Below, one piece after another: positions 42,700 through 53,149 of a DNA stretch of 64,000 bases. The stretch comes from JANPLD01 sp964445765 (GTDB lineage: Bacteria; Pseudomonadota; Alphaproteobacteria; Rickettsiales; UBA8987): positions 1 to 64,000 of the forward strand of contig CAYULD010000002.1 of assembly GCA_964445765.1 (NCBI GenBank), written 5' to 3'. The notes under the pieces are model-generated. The model made no database searches, was not told the DNA's origin, and was given only the letters and a program-made list of their open reading frames with translations. Numbering within the stretch: the first letter of the stretch is position 1; each line of letters opens with the position of its first letter. The translations under genes and the position numbers were made by a program.

Positions 42700-44445
42700 G
42701 TGAACAATTTCTTAAAAATTTCTGTTTTAGTTTTATTGCTTATAATTCAAGCGGTTTTCATATATTTTTATTATCAAACTAAAGAGAAAATTTTTAATGA
42801 TGCTTTTGAATTTTTCTTTTGGCTTTTTTGTGTAACAATCTTTTTGGTGTTAATTCCAAATATATATAAATCTTTTAAGAAATTTTCTGAAAAGCAAAAA
42901 AATAAAAAACATTTAGAATTAGTTTCTCGTAATGATTTTGAAGCTATAAACAAGGCATTCCTTGAAAACCACCCGATTGCAACTATCATTTGTGATGAAA
43001 ATCTGAACATTAATTATTCTAATCGTGTCTTTATTAAATTTGTGGAAAGAATTTTACAAAAACCCATTTTTAATATCTCAGAATTACTTAATATCAGCGT
43101 TAGTGATTTTGAGCTTTTACTAAAATCTAAAAATGTAAACAACTATGAAAATTTTGATTGTAAAATCGCAGATAATAAAGAGATTTCTATCTACGCAGTG
43201 CCGATAATTGAAAAAAATTCTAATAAAATTCTTATTCAGCTTATTGATAATAGTGAAAAATTAGAACTTAAAGAAAAATTTATTCAAGCGCAAAAAATGC
43301 AGGCAATTGGGCAGTTAGCAGGCGGTATCGCCCACGATTTCAACAATTTACTAACCGCAATTATTGGCTTTTGTGATTTGCTTTTAACAAGGCATCCACC
43401 GGGGGATCAATCTTTTGTTGATCTTATGCAAATTAAGCAAAATGCCAATCGTGCCGCTAACTTAGTTAAGCAGTTGCTTGCGTTTTCTCGCAAACAAACA
43501 ATGCAAATGCAAGTGCTGAATTTAACTGAAACTATCTCAGAAGTTTCAAACTTAATTAGAAGGTTAATTGGTGAAAATATCTTGCTGGAACTAAATAATG
43601 CTAGGGAAATTTGGGATATAAAAGCCGATAAATCTCAGCTGGAGCAAGTTATAATTAACCTTGCCGTTAACGCTCGTGATGCAATGCCAAACGGCGGAAA
43701 GCTTATCATTACAACAGATAACTTAGATATTTATTCTATTTCAGATGTAAAATTAAAATATGATTTTACTTCCAATTTTGAAGATATTCAGCCCGGAAAA
43801 TATGTTAAAATTTCTATTGAAGATACCGGCGGTGGCATTAGCGAAAAAAACTTAAAGAAAATTTTTGAGCCATTTTTTACCACTAAAGGCGTTGGGCAAG
43901 GCACAGGGCTTGGGCTTGCCACTGTTACCGGTATCGTTGAGCAATCTGGTGGGTATATTTTTGCTTCTAGTGAAGAAAATATTGGCACTGAATTTGTTAT
44001 ATTATTCAAGAAATTTGATAAAAATATTGAAAAGCCAAGCCCCATTATTTTAGAAAATGAAAAGCAGAAAGATCTTACCGGAACTGGCACTATACTTGTT
44101 GTTGAAGATGAAGATCCCGTTCGCTTATTCAGTACAAGAGCGCTTAGAAATAAAGGTTATAAAATTTTTGAAGCAAATAGCGGTGAAGCCGCGCTTGAAG
44201 TAATAAACCAAAATGGTAATGAGATTAATTTAATTATTTCTGATGTTGTAATGCCCGGAATCTCTGGCCCAGAAATGGTTGAAAGGGTTATAAAAACCCA
44301 CCCACATATAAAAGTGATTTTTGTTTCTGGCTATGGCGAAGATGCTTTTTATCAAAAATATGGTAGTAATAGAGAATTTAATTTCTTACCAAAGCCTTAT
44401 ACACTCAACCAAATTGCCGAGAAAGTTAAGGAAATAATTGGTTAG
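42700..44445 (+). CDS. cckA: CckA-like hybrid histidine kinase
   Basis: 581 aa. Two membrane helices near 5-25 and 38-58, then a PAS-like region, the dimerisation box QLAGGIAHDFNNLLTAIIGF with phosphoacceptor His212, an HATPase domain (NLAVNARDAMP, GTGLGLATVTGIV) and a receiver domain with VLVVEDEDPVRLF and Asp515 in IISDVVMPG. HDFNN and the receiver tail are typical of CckA, the kinase/phosphatase that feeds ChpT and CtrA. It starts at GTG 42700. CtrA and ChpT are not in the window. Confidence 0.9.
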   Translation: MNNFLKISVLVLLLIIQAVFIYFYYQTKEKIFNDAFEFFFWLFCVTIFLVLIPNIYKSFKKFSEKQKNKKHLELVSRNDFEAINKAFLENHPIATIICDENLNINYSNRVFIKFVERILQKPIFNISELLNISVSDFELLLKSKNVNNYENFDCKIADNKEISIYAVPIIEKNSNKILIQLIDNSEKLELKEKFIQAQKMQAIGQLAGGIAHDFNNLLTAIIGFCDLLLTRHPPGDQSFVDLMQIKQNANRAANLVKQLLAFSRKQTMQMQVLNLTETISEVSNLIRRLIGENILLELNNAREIWDIKADKSQLEQVIINLAVNARDAMPNGGKLIITTDNLDIYSISDVKLKYDFTSNFEDIQPGKYVKISIEDTGGGISEKNLKKIFEPFFTTKGVGQGTGLGLATVTGIVEQSGGYIFASSEENIGTEFVILFKKFDKNIEKPSPIILENEKQKDLTGTGTILVVEDEDPVRLFSTRALRNKGYKIFEANSGEAALEVINQNGNEINLIISDVVMPGISGPEMVERVIKTHPHIKVIFVSGYGEDAFYQKYGSNREFNFLPKPYTLNQIAEKVKEIIG

Positions 44446-44447
44446 CA

Positions 44448-45158
44448 TCATTTCTTAAGAATTACTATTATTTCTGAGTAGTTGAATTCGTAGTGTAAAA
44501 TTTCAAAATTTATTGAGTATTTTTCAAATATACTTACTAAAAATTTTAGAAATGAGTTGTTATCCCAAACATGAAAATGAATATTAAAATTTGCCTTATC
44601 CATTTCATCAATTTTCCTTAAAATTTCAGCTTCATCAGAAATATTTTCTACATTAATCAACCAATCTTTATAATGCTCTTTTCTAGAATTTTTACCACCA
44701 TTTTCATAGTCTGAAATTATATCATCAAGTTTTGTAAGTTCACGATTTTTATCAAAACAAAAATTTTTATCTGGCACGATTATATAAGCTATTCCGCCAC
44801 TTTTTAGAACTCTATAAAAGTTTTTTATAGCAAGAATAGGGTTTTCAAAATGTTCTAAAACATGGCTTGCAATAATGTAATCAAAGCTATTATTTTCTAT
44901 AGAATTTAAGGTTTCGGCATCTGAAACTATATCAGGTTTAATGAGCTTTTTACCTTTAAGCTCTGGATATTGAATAAGATAATCTTCATAGCTTAATCTA
45001 TCAACAAATTTGGTTTTTGCATTTTTACTAATTGGCATAGAATTATGCAAAGCGCCAATTTCAATGCCTTCCCCTTTAATATATTTATATGAAATTTTTT
45101 TGCGATTTTCTTTTGCTAATCTATTCAAACTTTTTTTGCGAAATAATTTTATCATCAC
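44448..45158 (-). CDS. SAM-dependent methyltransferase (class I)
   Basis: 236 aa. The methyltransferase core shows GIEIGALHNSMPI near residue 30 and IIASHVLEHFENPILAIKNFYRVLKSGG near 95. The pattern resembles the group of sugar or cell-surface methyltransferases but the substrate is unknown. It overlaps the mtaB stop region by 4 bp (ATGA), so translation is coupled. It ends 2 bp after the convergent cckA stop. Confidence 0.78.
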   Translation of the reverse strand: MMIKLFRKKSLNRLAKENRKKISYKYIKGEGIEIGALHNSMPISKNAKTKFVDRLSYEDYLIQYPELKGKKLIKPDIVSDAETLNSIENNSFDYIIASHVLEHFENPILAIKNFYRVLKSGGIAYIIVPDKNFCFDKNRELTKLDDIISDYENGGKNSRKEHYKDWLINVENISDEAEILRKIDEMDKANFNIHFHVWDNNSFLKFLVSIFEKYSINFEILHYEFNYSEIIVILKK

Positions 45159-46408
45159 ACCAAATAATTATTTTCCAGATTATTAACCTGAAAAGAAATT
45201 AAATCACCAACTTTTATATCTTGATTTTCTGGTAATTTAACTTGAGCGAAATGTTCAGTTCTGCCGATATTATTTTTTTCTGCGATAATATTTTCAACCT
45301 TGCCAATTCTAGATTTTAAGAATTTCTGCAACTGACTTTCTGAGGCAATTCTTAATAATTTTGCTCGCTCTTTTCTAATATTTTTTGGCACTTGTTTATT
45401 TTGTGGAATCTTTGCGGCTGGCGTTCCCTCACGCTCAGAATAAGGGAAAATATGTCCATAGATAATTTCACATTCATCAATAATTTTGAGAGTATTTTCA
45501 AACATCTCATCAGTCTCTGTAGGAAAGCCAGCAATTATATCAGCGCCAAAAACTATATCAGAGCGGATTTTTCTAACTTTTCCAAAGAATTTAATTGCAT
45601 CTTCTCTGCTATGACGACGCTTCATTCGCTTTAAGATCATATTATCACCAGCCTGCAAAGATAAATGAAAATGAGGCATAAAGCGGGGTTCATTCTCAAG
45701 CAACCAATAAATATCATCATCAACTTCTGCAACATCTATTGAAGATAGTCTTAGCCTTTTTAACTCAGGCACAAGTGCTAGAACTCGCTTCATCATCTGC
45801 CCTAATTTTGGGCTTGCTGGCAAGCCTTTGCCATAATCTGTAATATCAACACCGGTTAAAACAATTTCATTATATCCGCTATTAACAAGCTGTTTAACTT
45901 GGCTTACAATCTCGCCTACTGGAACTGAGCGACTATTGCCACGCCCATAAGGTATAATACAAAAAGTGCAACGATGATCACAACCATTCTGCACCTGAAT
46001 AAAGGCTCTCGCCCTATCTTCAAGCCCAGAAATCATGTGATTTGCAGTTTCTTTTACTGAAAAAATATCATTCACTTGCAGTTTTTCAGTGTCAAAAAAA
46101 TTGAGTGATGAATAAGTTTTCTCATTAAGTTTTTCATCATTACCAATAACTTTATGCACGCCTTCAATATCCCCATATTGCTTAGGGTTTATTTGTGCAG
46201 CACAGCCTGTAACGATAATTTTATGATTTGGGTTTTCCCTGATATATTTGCGTATTGCTTGCTTTGCTTGCCTTTCAGCTTCTTTAGTAACAGCACAAGT
46301 GTTAAAAACTGCAATATTTTCCAGCCCTGATTTTTCAAGGTTATTCTTAATAACCTCGCTTTCATAGGTGTTAAGCCTGCAACCAAAATTTATAACTTCA
46401 CTTGGCAT
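45155..46408 (-). CDS. mtaB: tRNA t6A37 methylthiotransferase MtaB
   Basis: Radical SAM enzyme converting t6A37 to ms2t6A37. The N-terminal UPF0004 domain has cysteines in INFGCRLNTYES (C10), VFNTCAVTKEAE and VTGCAAQ. The radical SAM cluster is CDHRCTFCIIPYGRGNSRS. A TRAM domain closes the protein (IAEKNNIGRTEHFAQVKL). CRLN at the N-terminus is typical of MtaB rather than MiaB. Confidence 0.93.
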   Translation of the reverse strand: MPSEVINFGCRLNTYESEVIKNNLEKSGLENIAVFNTCAVTKEAERQAKQAIRKYIRENPNHKIIVTGCAAQINPKQYGDIEGVHKVIGNDEKLNEKTYSSLNFFDTEKLQVNDIFSVKETANHMISGLEDRARAFIQVQNGCDHRCTFCIIPYGRGNSRSVPVGEIVSQVKQLVNSGYNEIVLTGVDITDYGKGLPASPKLGQMMKRVLALVPELKRLRLSSIDVAEVDDDIYWLLENEPRFMPHFHLSLQAGDNMILKRMKRRHSREDAIKFFGKVRKIRSDIVFGADIIAGFPTETDEMFENTLKIIDECEIIYGHIFPYSEREGTPAAKIPQNKQVPKNIRKERAKLLRIASESQLQKFLKSRIGKVENIIAEKNNIGRTEHFAQVKLPENQDIKVGDLISFQVNNLENNYLV

Positions 46409-46480
46409 TAATCTAATGTAATCTGATTGATTTTAATGATATTATACATAATATAAACGGCTAAAATCTCAAGTTTTACT

Positions 46481-47797
46481 ATGAAAACACCTTTTTGGCC
46501 TATTCCACTTGGCTCAAAACCCATAGATTTAGGGCTTGAGAGAGTGCAAGTTGCCCTAAAAAAAATGGGTAATCCGCATCATAAATTGCCCCCTGTAATT
46601 CATATTGCTGGCACTAATGGCAAAGGCTCAACGCTTGCTTTTTTAAGAGCGATATTAGAAAATGCTGGCTATAAATGCCATATTTATACCTCCCCACATT
46701 TAGTTGAATTCAATGAAAGAATTATTGTGGCAGGTCAGAAAATTTCTGATGAATTTTTAACCAAAATTCTTAATGAAACTAAAGCATTAACTGAAGGTGT
46801 ATCACTTACTTTTTTTGAAGGCACTACATTAGCTGCAATCCTTGCTTTTTCTATGGTTGAAGCCGATTTTGTTCTACTTGAAACTGGAATGGGTGGCAGG
46901 TTAGATGCAACTAATATTATTGATAAACCCCTGTTAAATATTATCACGCCCATTTCATTTGATCATATGGAATTTTTGGGTGATACACTCGCAAAAATTG
47001 CCTATGAAAAAGCCTGTATAATGAAAAAAGATACAACTTGCATCATTGCAAATCAAACTAATGAGGCAAAGGAAGTTTTTATTAAAACTGCTCAAGAAAT
47101 TGGCTCAAAACCAATGTTTTGCGGTGATAATTTTACTTATGAGATTTTAGAAAATAATGATTGGAATTTTATAGATGATAATAAAAATATTATAAATTTA
47201 CCACCCCCCAGTTTATTTGGAAATCACCAATATCACAATGCTTCTCTTGCGATAAAAACTGCATTAGAGATAACTAAATTTGGTTATAAAATTACAGAAG
47301 ATGCACTAATAAAAGGCGTGCAAAATGCAAAATGGCAAGCAAGATTGCAAGATATTAAAAATTCTAAATTAGGTAATTTATTGGGTAGCAATGATGAATT
47401 ATATCTTGATGGCAGCCATAACCCACAAGGTGCAGAAACCCTAGCAGAATTCATTATCACAAAAGCAAAACAAGATAAAAAATTAGTAATTAAAAAAGAA
47501 GTTTTAATGATAATTGGAATGCTAAAAAATAAAGATTCAGAAGGCTTTTTTAGAAAATTAAAAGAAGCAAATTTAGAAAATAATTTGAAAATTTATACTA
47601 TAAATATTCCAGATGAAATAAACTCTGAAACCCCTGAAAATCTTAGTAATAAAGCAGAAAAATATTTTATCAGTGAGCCAAAAAATTCTTTAATTGATGC
47701 GGTAAAATCTGCAAATTTTATTAGTAAAAACGATAAGAGAATTATAATCTGTGGCTCTTTATATCTTGCAGGTTTCGTTCTTAAAAATTATATTTAA
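46481..47797 (+). CDS. folC: Folylpolyglutamate / dihydrofolate synthase
   Basis: Adds glutamate to dihydropteroate and folates. The Mur-ligase P-loop HIAGTNGKGSTLAFL is near 42-56. YTSPHLVEFNERI and the ETGMGGRLDATNI motif are intact. The C-terminal domain has LDGSHNPQGAETLA. 438 aa is normal. Together with folK and folP it covers most late folate steps. Confidence 0.95.
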   Translation: MKTPFWPIPLGSKPIDLGLERVQVALKKMGNPHHKLPPVIHIAGTNGKGSTLAFLRAILENAGYKCHIYTSPHLVEFNERIIVAGQKISDEFLTKILNETKALTEGVSLTFFEGTTLAAILAFSMVEADFVLLETGMGGRLDATNIIDKPLLNIITPISFDHMEFLGDTLAKIAYEKACIMKKDTTCIIANQTNEAKEVFIKTAQEIGSKPMFCGDNFTYEILENNDWNFIDDNKNIINLPPPSLFGNHQYHNASLAIKTALEITKFGYKITEDALIKGVQNAKWQARLQDIKNSKLGNLLGSNDELYLDGSHNPQGAETLAEFIITKAKQDKKLVIKKEVLMIIGMLKNKDSEGFFRKLKEANLENNLKIYTINIPDEINSETPENLSNKAEKYFISEPKNSLIDAVKSANFISKNDKRIIICGSLYLAGFVLKNYI

Positions 47798-47891
47798 TCG
47801 ATTGAATTTTCTAAAAACAAACTATAATCTTGATTATTTTGAAACAATTTATATCAATTCATTATAAATAACCAAAAATATATTAAATTTT

Positions 47892-48893
47892 ATGGCAGTT
47901 AAATTAGCATTAAATGGAATGGGTAGAATTGGAAGATGTATTTTGCGTCATTATGTTGAATCTGGCAGAAAAGATGTTGAAATTGTAGCAGTTAATGCCC
48001 CAACCGATATAAAAAGGCATGTTCATTTATTAAAATATGATTCAACCCACGGTGTTTTGCCATATGAAGTAAAAGGCGATGAAAAGACTTTTCAAGTTGG
48101 CAATCATAAAATGGTTAGGTTTGATAATCGTGATCCATCTAAAATTGATTGGAAATCAGCAGGTGCGGATATTGTTTTAGAATGCACAGGCCATTTCAAA
48201 ACTAAAGATGAAGCAAGTGCATATAGAAATATGGGTGATGTGAAAGTTATGATTTCTGCCCCCTCCCCTGATGCAGATGCTTGTATAGTTTGGGGGGTTA
48301 ATAATCAAATGCTTAAAAAAGAACATCAGGTTATTTCAATCGGCTCTTGCACAACAAATTGTTTAGCCCCAGTTGCGAAAGTTCTAAATGATAAACTTGG
48401 CATTGAGAAAGGCTTTGTAACAACTGTTCACGCTTACACAAGTGATCAAAACCTTACAGATGCTGCCCATAATGATTTAAGAAGGGCAAGGGCGGCTGCA
48501 ATTTCTATGATTCCTTCAACCACTGGTGCAGCAAAGGCTATAGGGCAAGTTTTGCCAGAGCTTAAAGGCAAGCTAGATGGCTGTGCGGTTAGAGTTCCAG
48601 TTCCCAATGTTTCTATGATAGATTTTACCGCTCAAATTAGCAAGGAAACTACTAAAGATGAAATCAACCAAATTATGAAACAAGCCTCAGAAACAAGCCC
48701 TATGAAAGGCGTGCTTGGCTATACTGAAGATGAGCTTGTATCTGTTGATTTTATGAGAAATCCTCATAGCTCAGTTTTTGATGCAACAGGCACTTATGTT
48801 TTGGGCAAAAACTTCATTAGAGTTGTTTCTTGGTATGATAATGAATGGGCTTTTTCTGTTAGAATGCTTGATGTTGCAGCGAAATGGATATAA
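47892..48893 (+). CDS. gap: Glyceraldehyde-3-phosphate dehydrogenase
   Basis: NAD(P)-dependent glycolytic/gluconeogenic enzyme. It has LNGMGRIGRCILR at the start, the catalytic Cys153 in SIGSCTTNCLAP, and the His region TTVHAYTSDQN. WYDNEWAFSVRMLD closes it. 333 aa is normal. The lauroyltransferase-like gene follows 15 bp later. Confidence 0.97.
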   Translation: MAVKLALNGMGRIGRCILRHYVESGRKDVEIVAVNAPTDIKRHVHLLKYDSTHGVLPYEVKGDEKTFQVGNHKMVRFDNRDPSKIDWKSAGADIVLECTGHFKTKDEASAYRNMGDVKVMISAPSPDADACIVWGVNNQMLKKEHQVISIGSCTTNCLAPVAKVLNDKLGIEKGFVTTVHAYTSDQNLTDAAHNDLRRARAAAISMIPSTTGAAKAIGQVLPELKGKLDGCAVRVPVPNVSMIDFTAQISKETTKDEINQIMKQASETSPMKGVLGYTEDELVSVDFMRNPHSSVFDATGTYVLGKNFIRVVSWYDNEWAFSVRMLDVAAKWI

Positions 48894-48908
48894 GCAAAAA
48901 TTTTTATA

Positions 48909-49790
48909 ATGCCTCGCAGATCAATTTTTAGAAAGCTCAGATATATATTAGAAACTCTATTAGTTCTGCCAATTTATTTTGCATTTCATTTAATACCTAT
49001 AAAAACTGCCAGTTTTTTAATTGGTAAAATAGTTAGAATTTTTGGAAGGTTTCACCCCTCTCACAAAATCGCAATTAAAAATCTGCAAATTGCATTTCCT
49101 GAAAAAAATATTTCTGAAATTAAAAAAATCGCCCTAAATAGCTGGGAAAACTTAGGCAGAACAGCAGGCAGTTTTGTTGGAATTTCAAAACTTAGTAAAG
49201 AAGAAATATTAAATTTAGCACCCGTAATTAATAAAGAAAATATTCTTAATGCCTCTGAAAATTTTTCAAAAGGTATAATTATTGTTAGTGCTCATATTGG
49301 AAATTGGGAAATTGGCACTTCAATATTAAATGCGGCAATCCCTAATATTGCAATGATATATCGCCACGCTAACAACCCGTTTGTTGAAAAAATTATTGCA
49401 AAAAATCGTAGTAAATATGCTAATTTTATTATTAGAAAAGGTGATAAATCTGGCTTTAGAGATATCTTTAACCACCTTAAAAAAGGCGGAAACCTCGCCA
49501 TAATAGCTGATCAAAAAATCAGAGATGGTGTTATAGTTAATTTTTTTAATCAAGAAACTAAAGCACCATCAACCCCAGCGGAACTTGCAATTAGGTTTAA
49601 TCTGCCAATAGTTATGGGCAAAACAATTTCGTTAAGTAAAAATAATTTTGCCTCAATATTTGAAAAACCAATTTATCCTGAAAGCAAATCTGCACAGGAA
49701 ATTACTCAAGAAATTTATAATATTTACGAATCTTGGATTAGACAGCACCCAGAGCAATGGTTCTGGATGCATAATAGATGGTATCTTTAA
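48909..49790 (+). CDS. Lipid A late acyltransferase (LpxL/HtrB family)
   Basis: 293-aa LPLAT-superfamily protein with an N-terminal membrane segment (LETLLVLPIYFAFHLIP). The catalytic HX4E-type motif is SAHIGNWEIG near residue 125. A later ADQKIRDGVIVNFF segment near 200 is typical of LpxL/LpxM. It adds a secondary acyl chain to Kdo-lipid A, fitting kdsD and lptC in this window. Whether it is LpxL or LpxM is not resolved. Confidence 0.88.
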   Translation: MPRRSIFRKLRYILETLLVLPIYFAFHLIPIKTASFLIGKIVRIFGRFHPSHKIAIKNLQIAFPEKNISEIKKIALNSWENLGRTAGSFVGISKLSKEEILNLAPVINKENILNASENFSKGIIIVSAHIGNWEIGTSILNAAIPNIAMIYRHANNPFVEKIIAKNRSKYANFIIRKGDKSGFRDIFNHLKKGGNLAIIADQKIRDGVIVNFFNQETKAPSTPAELAIRFNLPIVMGKTISLSKNNFASIFEKPIYPESKSAQEITQEIYNIYESWIRQHPEQWFWMHNRWYL

Positions 49791-49864
49791 AAAGATTATT
49801 GCATATTAGCGGAAGATGATTATACATCTAACAATTTTGCCTAAAAAATCTATAATTTAATAAT

Positions 49865-52800
49865 ATGCCAAAAAGAACTGATATAAAATCTATAATGATT
49901 ATTGGTGCGGGGCCAATTGTTATAGGGCAAGCCTGCGAGTTTGATTATTCAGGAACACAAGCCTGTAAAGCACTAAGGGAAGAAGGCTATAGAGTGATTT
50001 TGGTAAATTCTAACCCTGCAACGATAATGACAGATCCAAATATTGCAGATGCTACTTATATTGAGCCAATTCACCCAGAAATTATTGAGAAAATTATCGC
50101 CAAAGAAAAGCCAGATGCGTTACTTCCAACAATGGGGGGGCAAACTGCATTAAACACAACCCTTACTTTACATAAAAAAGGTATTTTAGATAAATATAAT
50201 GTTAAGCTAATCGGCGCACAGCCGGAAGCCATAGAAAAAGCAGAAAATAGAAAATTATTCAACGAGGCAATGGCAAAAATTGGCTTGGAAGTGCCAAGAA
50301 ATACTATTGTAAATTCTATTGAAGAGGCAATGGACGCACTAAAAAATATTGGGTTGCCAGCAATTATACGCCCCTCATTTACACTTGGCGGAAGTGGTGG
50401 CGGTGTTGCAACCACTGAAGAAGAATATTATCGTATAGTTACAAATGGCCTTAATGAAAGCCCTACGCGTCAAGTATTAGTTGATGAATCTCTGCTCGGC
50501 TGGAAAGAATATGAAATGGAAGTTGTGCGAGATAAAAATGATAATTGCATTATAGTTTGTTCCATTGAAAATGTTGACCCAATGGGCGTTCACACTGGGG
50601 ATTCCATAACAGTTGCACCAGCTTTAACACTCACAGATAGAGAATATCAAAAAATGCGTGATGCTTCTTGTGCGGTGCTTCGTGAAATTGGGGTTGAAAC
50701 AGGAGGTAGCAATGTTCAATTTGGGGTAGATCCTAAAACTGGCAGAATGGTTGTGATTGAGATGAACCCTCGTGTTTCTCGCTCATCTGCACTGGCTTCA
50801 AAAGCGACTGGGTTTCCGATAGCTAAAGTTGCAACTAAACTTGCAGTTGGCTATACACTTGATGAAATTATTAATGACTGCACTAAAGTAACGCCAGCTT
50901 CTTTTGAACCAACTATTGATTATGTAGTTACAAAAATTCCAAGATTCACCTTTGAAAAATTTGCTAATGAAGATCAAATTTTAACCTCTGCAATGAAATC
51001 AGTGGGTGAAACAATGGCGATTGGTGGCAATTTCTGTGAGAGCTTGCAGAAGGCCTTGCGTTCACTTGAAACTGGGCTTGCTGGCTTTAATGACAAACCA
51101 GATGAAGATTTGGAGCATAAACTTTCTCTTAGAACGCCAAAAAGAATAATGCTTATTGCACAGGCTTTCAGGGAAGGTTACAGCCTTGAAAAGATTGCTA
51201 AACTTACAGAGTGGGATAATTGGTTTTTAGAGCAAATTCAAAAAATCATTCAGTTAGAAATTGCTATAAAAGATAAAACTATCAATATTAATGATGCAGA
51301 AAGCCTTTTATATCTTAAAAAGCACGGCTTTTCAGATAAAAGAATTGCTGAGTTATCAGGTTTTTCTGAAGAAGAAATTCGCAAAATTAGATATGATAAT
51401 AATATTCACCCAACCTTCAAAAGGGTTGATACTTGTGCCGCTGAGTTTGAGGCTCAAACCCCTTATATGTATTCTAGTTATAGAGATGGGTTTATTAACC
51501 CTCTCCCAGAGGGAGAGGGAACTAGCTCCTCAAACTGCGAAGGCAAACCAAGTGATAAAAATAAAGTTATAATTCTTGGCTCAGGGCCTAATAGAATAGG
51601 GCAAGGGATAGAGTTTGATTATACTTGCGTTCACGCTTGCTTTGCTATGCAAGAAAGGGGTATTGAATCAATAATGGTGAATTGCAACCCTGAAACAGTT
51701 TCCACTGATTATGATACATCTGATAGGCTATATTTTGAGCCAATTACCACTGAAGATGTGCTTGAAATTATCCGTCTAGAGCAAAAATCTGGAAATTTAC
51801 TTGGCGTCAATGTTCAATTTGGTGGGCAAACACCACTTAAATTAGCTAAATCTCTTGAGCTTGCTAATGTTCCTCTGCTTGGCACTTCTAACCGTTCAAT
51901 AGAGCTTGCGGAAGATAGGCAATTATTCAAAGAATTTATTGAAAATCATAAATTAATTCAGCCGAAAAATGATATTAATAATCCGGGTGAAGATTTATTC
52001 GCAAAGGCAAAATCTGTTGGTTATCCGCTAGTTGTTCGCCCAAGTTTTGTGCTTGGTGGCAGGGCAATGGCAATTATTTATAATGAAGAAGAGCTAAAAA
52101 ATTATATCGCAAAAAATCCAGCGGTTTATGAAACAGGCCCAATATTGCTAGATAGCTTCCTTAGAAACGCCACAGAGGTTGATGTTGACGCAATTTCAGA
52201 TGGTGAAGATGTTTTCATAGCTGGAATTATGGAGCATATTGAGGAAGCTGGAATTCACTCAGGTGATTCAGCTTGTTCAATTCCGCCTTATTCACTTAAT
52301 AAAAATATTATTTCTGAGCTTAAATCACAAGCAAGAATTATTGCTAAAGGTCTTAATGTTAAGGGCTTAATTAATGTGCAATTTGCAGTTAAAGATAATG
52401 TAATTTATATTCTAGAAGTAAACCCAAGAGCCAGCAGAACCGTGCCTTTTGTGGCAAAAGCAACAGGGGTAAAAGTCGCAAAAATAGCAAGCCTTGTGAT
52501 GATTGGTGAAAAATTAAAAAATCTTATAAATATTGAGGAGTTAGAAGAGAAATTCTTTAATCTTGGCTATTACTCAGTTAAGGAAGTTGTTTTCCCATTT
52601 AATAAATTTTCATCTGCTGATTCAATTCTTGGCCCAGAGATGAAATCAACCGGTGAAGCAATGGGGCTTGATAAAACCTTTCCGCTTGCATTTGCAAAAG
52701 CTCATATGGGCTGCAATTCGCCACTTCCAATAATTGGCGGGGTTTTTATCTCAGTTAAAGATGATGATAAACAAGCTGTTCTGCCAATTGCAAAAAATCT

Positions 52801-53125
52801 GTTAGAGCTTGGTTATAAAATTTATGCAACTAAGGGAACTGCAAAATTTTTATCTGAAAATAATATTAATGTGCAGGCGGTGAATAAGGTAATGGAAGGA
52901 TCACCACATACTGTTGATTTACTTTCAGAGGGTAAAATTAATTTGGTTATTAACACAACTGAAGGTGAAAAATCTATCAGGGATAGTTTTAGTATCAGAA
53001 GAACTGCAATTATTAAGAAAATCCCTCATACTTTAACTATCAATGGTGCTAGAGCTTTAGTCAACGCCCTTAAAGAAATTAGAGAAGTGAAAGATTTTGA
53101 AGTAAGATCAATTCAAAGTTTGTAA
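49865..53125 (+). CDS. carB: Carbamoyl-phosphate synthase large subunit, with small repeat insertion
   Basis: 1086 aa with two ATP-grasp halves. The first opens IIGAGPIVIGQACEFDYSGTQA. The second opens IILGSGPNRIGQGIEFDYTC near 575. An MGS-like allosteric domain closes the protein (IYATKGTAKFLSENNINVQ). A perfect palindrome CCCTCTCCC-AGA-GGGAGAGGG (51499-51519) is read in frame as PLPEGEG near 546-552, at the junction between the halves. It supplies carbamoyl phosphate for arginine and pyrimidines (pyrE). carA is not here. Confidence 0.95.
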   Translation: MPKRTDIKSIMIIGAGPIVIGQACEFDYSGTQACKALREEGYRVILVNSNPATIMTDPNIADATYIEPIHPEIIEKIIAKEKPDALLPTMGGQTALNTTLTLHKKGILDKYNVKLIGAQPEAIEKAENRKLFNEAMAKIGLEVPRNTIVNSIEEAMDALKNIGLPAIIRPSFTLGGSGGGVATTEEEYYRIVTNGLNESPTRQVLVDESLLGWKEYEMEVVRDKNDNCIIVCSIENVDPMGVHTGDSITVAPALTLTDREYQKMRDASCAVLREIGVETGGSNVQFGVDPKTGRMVVIEMNPRVSRSSALASKATGFPIAKVATKLAVGYTLDEIINDCTKVTPASFEPTIDYVVTKIPRFTFEKFANEDQILTSAMKSVGETMAIGGNFCESLQKALRSLETGLAGFNDKPDEDLEHKLSLRTPKRIMLIAQAFREGYSLEKIAKLTEWDNWFLEQIQKIIQLEIAIKDKTININDAESLLYLKKHGFSDKRIAELSGFSEEEIRKIRYDNNIHPTFKRVDTCAAEFEAQTPYMYSSYRDGFINPLPEGEGTSSSNCEGKPSDKNKVIILGSGPNRIGQGIEFDYTCVHACFAMQERGIESIMVNCNPETVSTDYDTSDRLYFEPITTEDVLEIIRLEQKSGNLLGVNVQFGGQTPLKLAKSLELANVPLLGTSNRSIELAEDRQLFKEFIENHKLIQPKNDINNPGEDLFAKAKSVGYPLVVRPSFVLGGRAMAIIYNEEELKNYIAKNPAVYETGPILLDSFLRNATEVDVDAISDGEDVFIAGIMEHIEEAGIHSGDSACSIPPYSLNKNIISELKSQARIIAKGLNVKGLINVQFAVKDNVIYILEVNPRASRTVPFVAKATGVKVAKIASLVMIGEKLKNLINIEELEEKFFNLGYYSVKEVVFPFNKFSSADSILGPEMKSTGEAMGLDKTFPLAFAKAHMGCNSPLPIIGGVFISVKDDDKQAVLPIAKNLLELGYKIYATKGTAKFLSENNINVQAVNKVMEGSPHTVDLLSEGKINLVINTTEGEKSIRDSFSIRRTAIIKKIPHTLTINGARALVNALKEIREVKDFEVRSIQSL
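51499..51519. repeat. Palindrome insertion inside carB
   Basis: CCCTCTCCC (51499-51507), loop AGA, GGGAGAGGG (51511-51519): a perfect 9-bp stem of the same family as the intergenic elements. It lies in the linker before the second half of CarB, where the chain reads GFINPLPEGEGTSSS, longer than I expect in this family. Confidence 0.8.
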
Positions 53126-53149
53126 ATATTACTGGGGTAGATTTATTGA

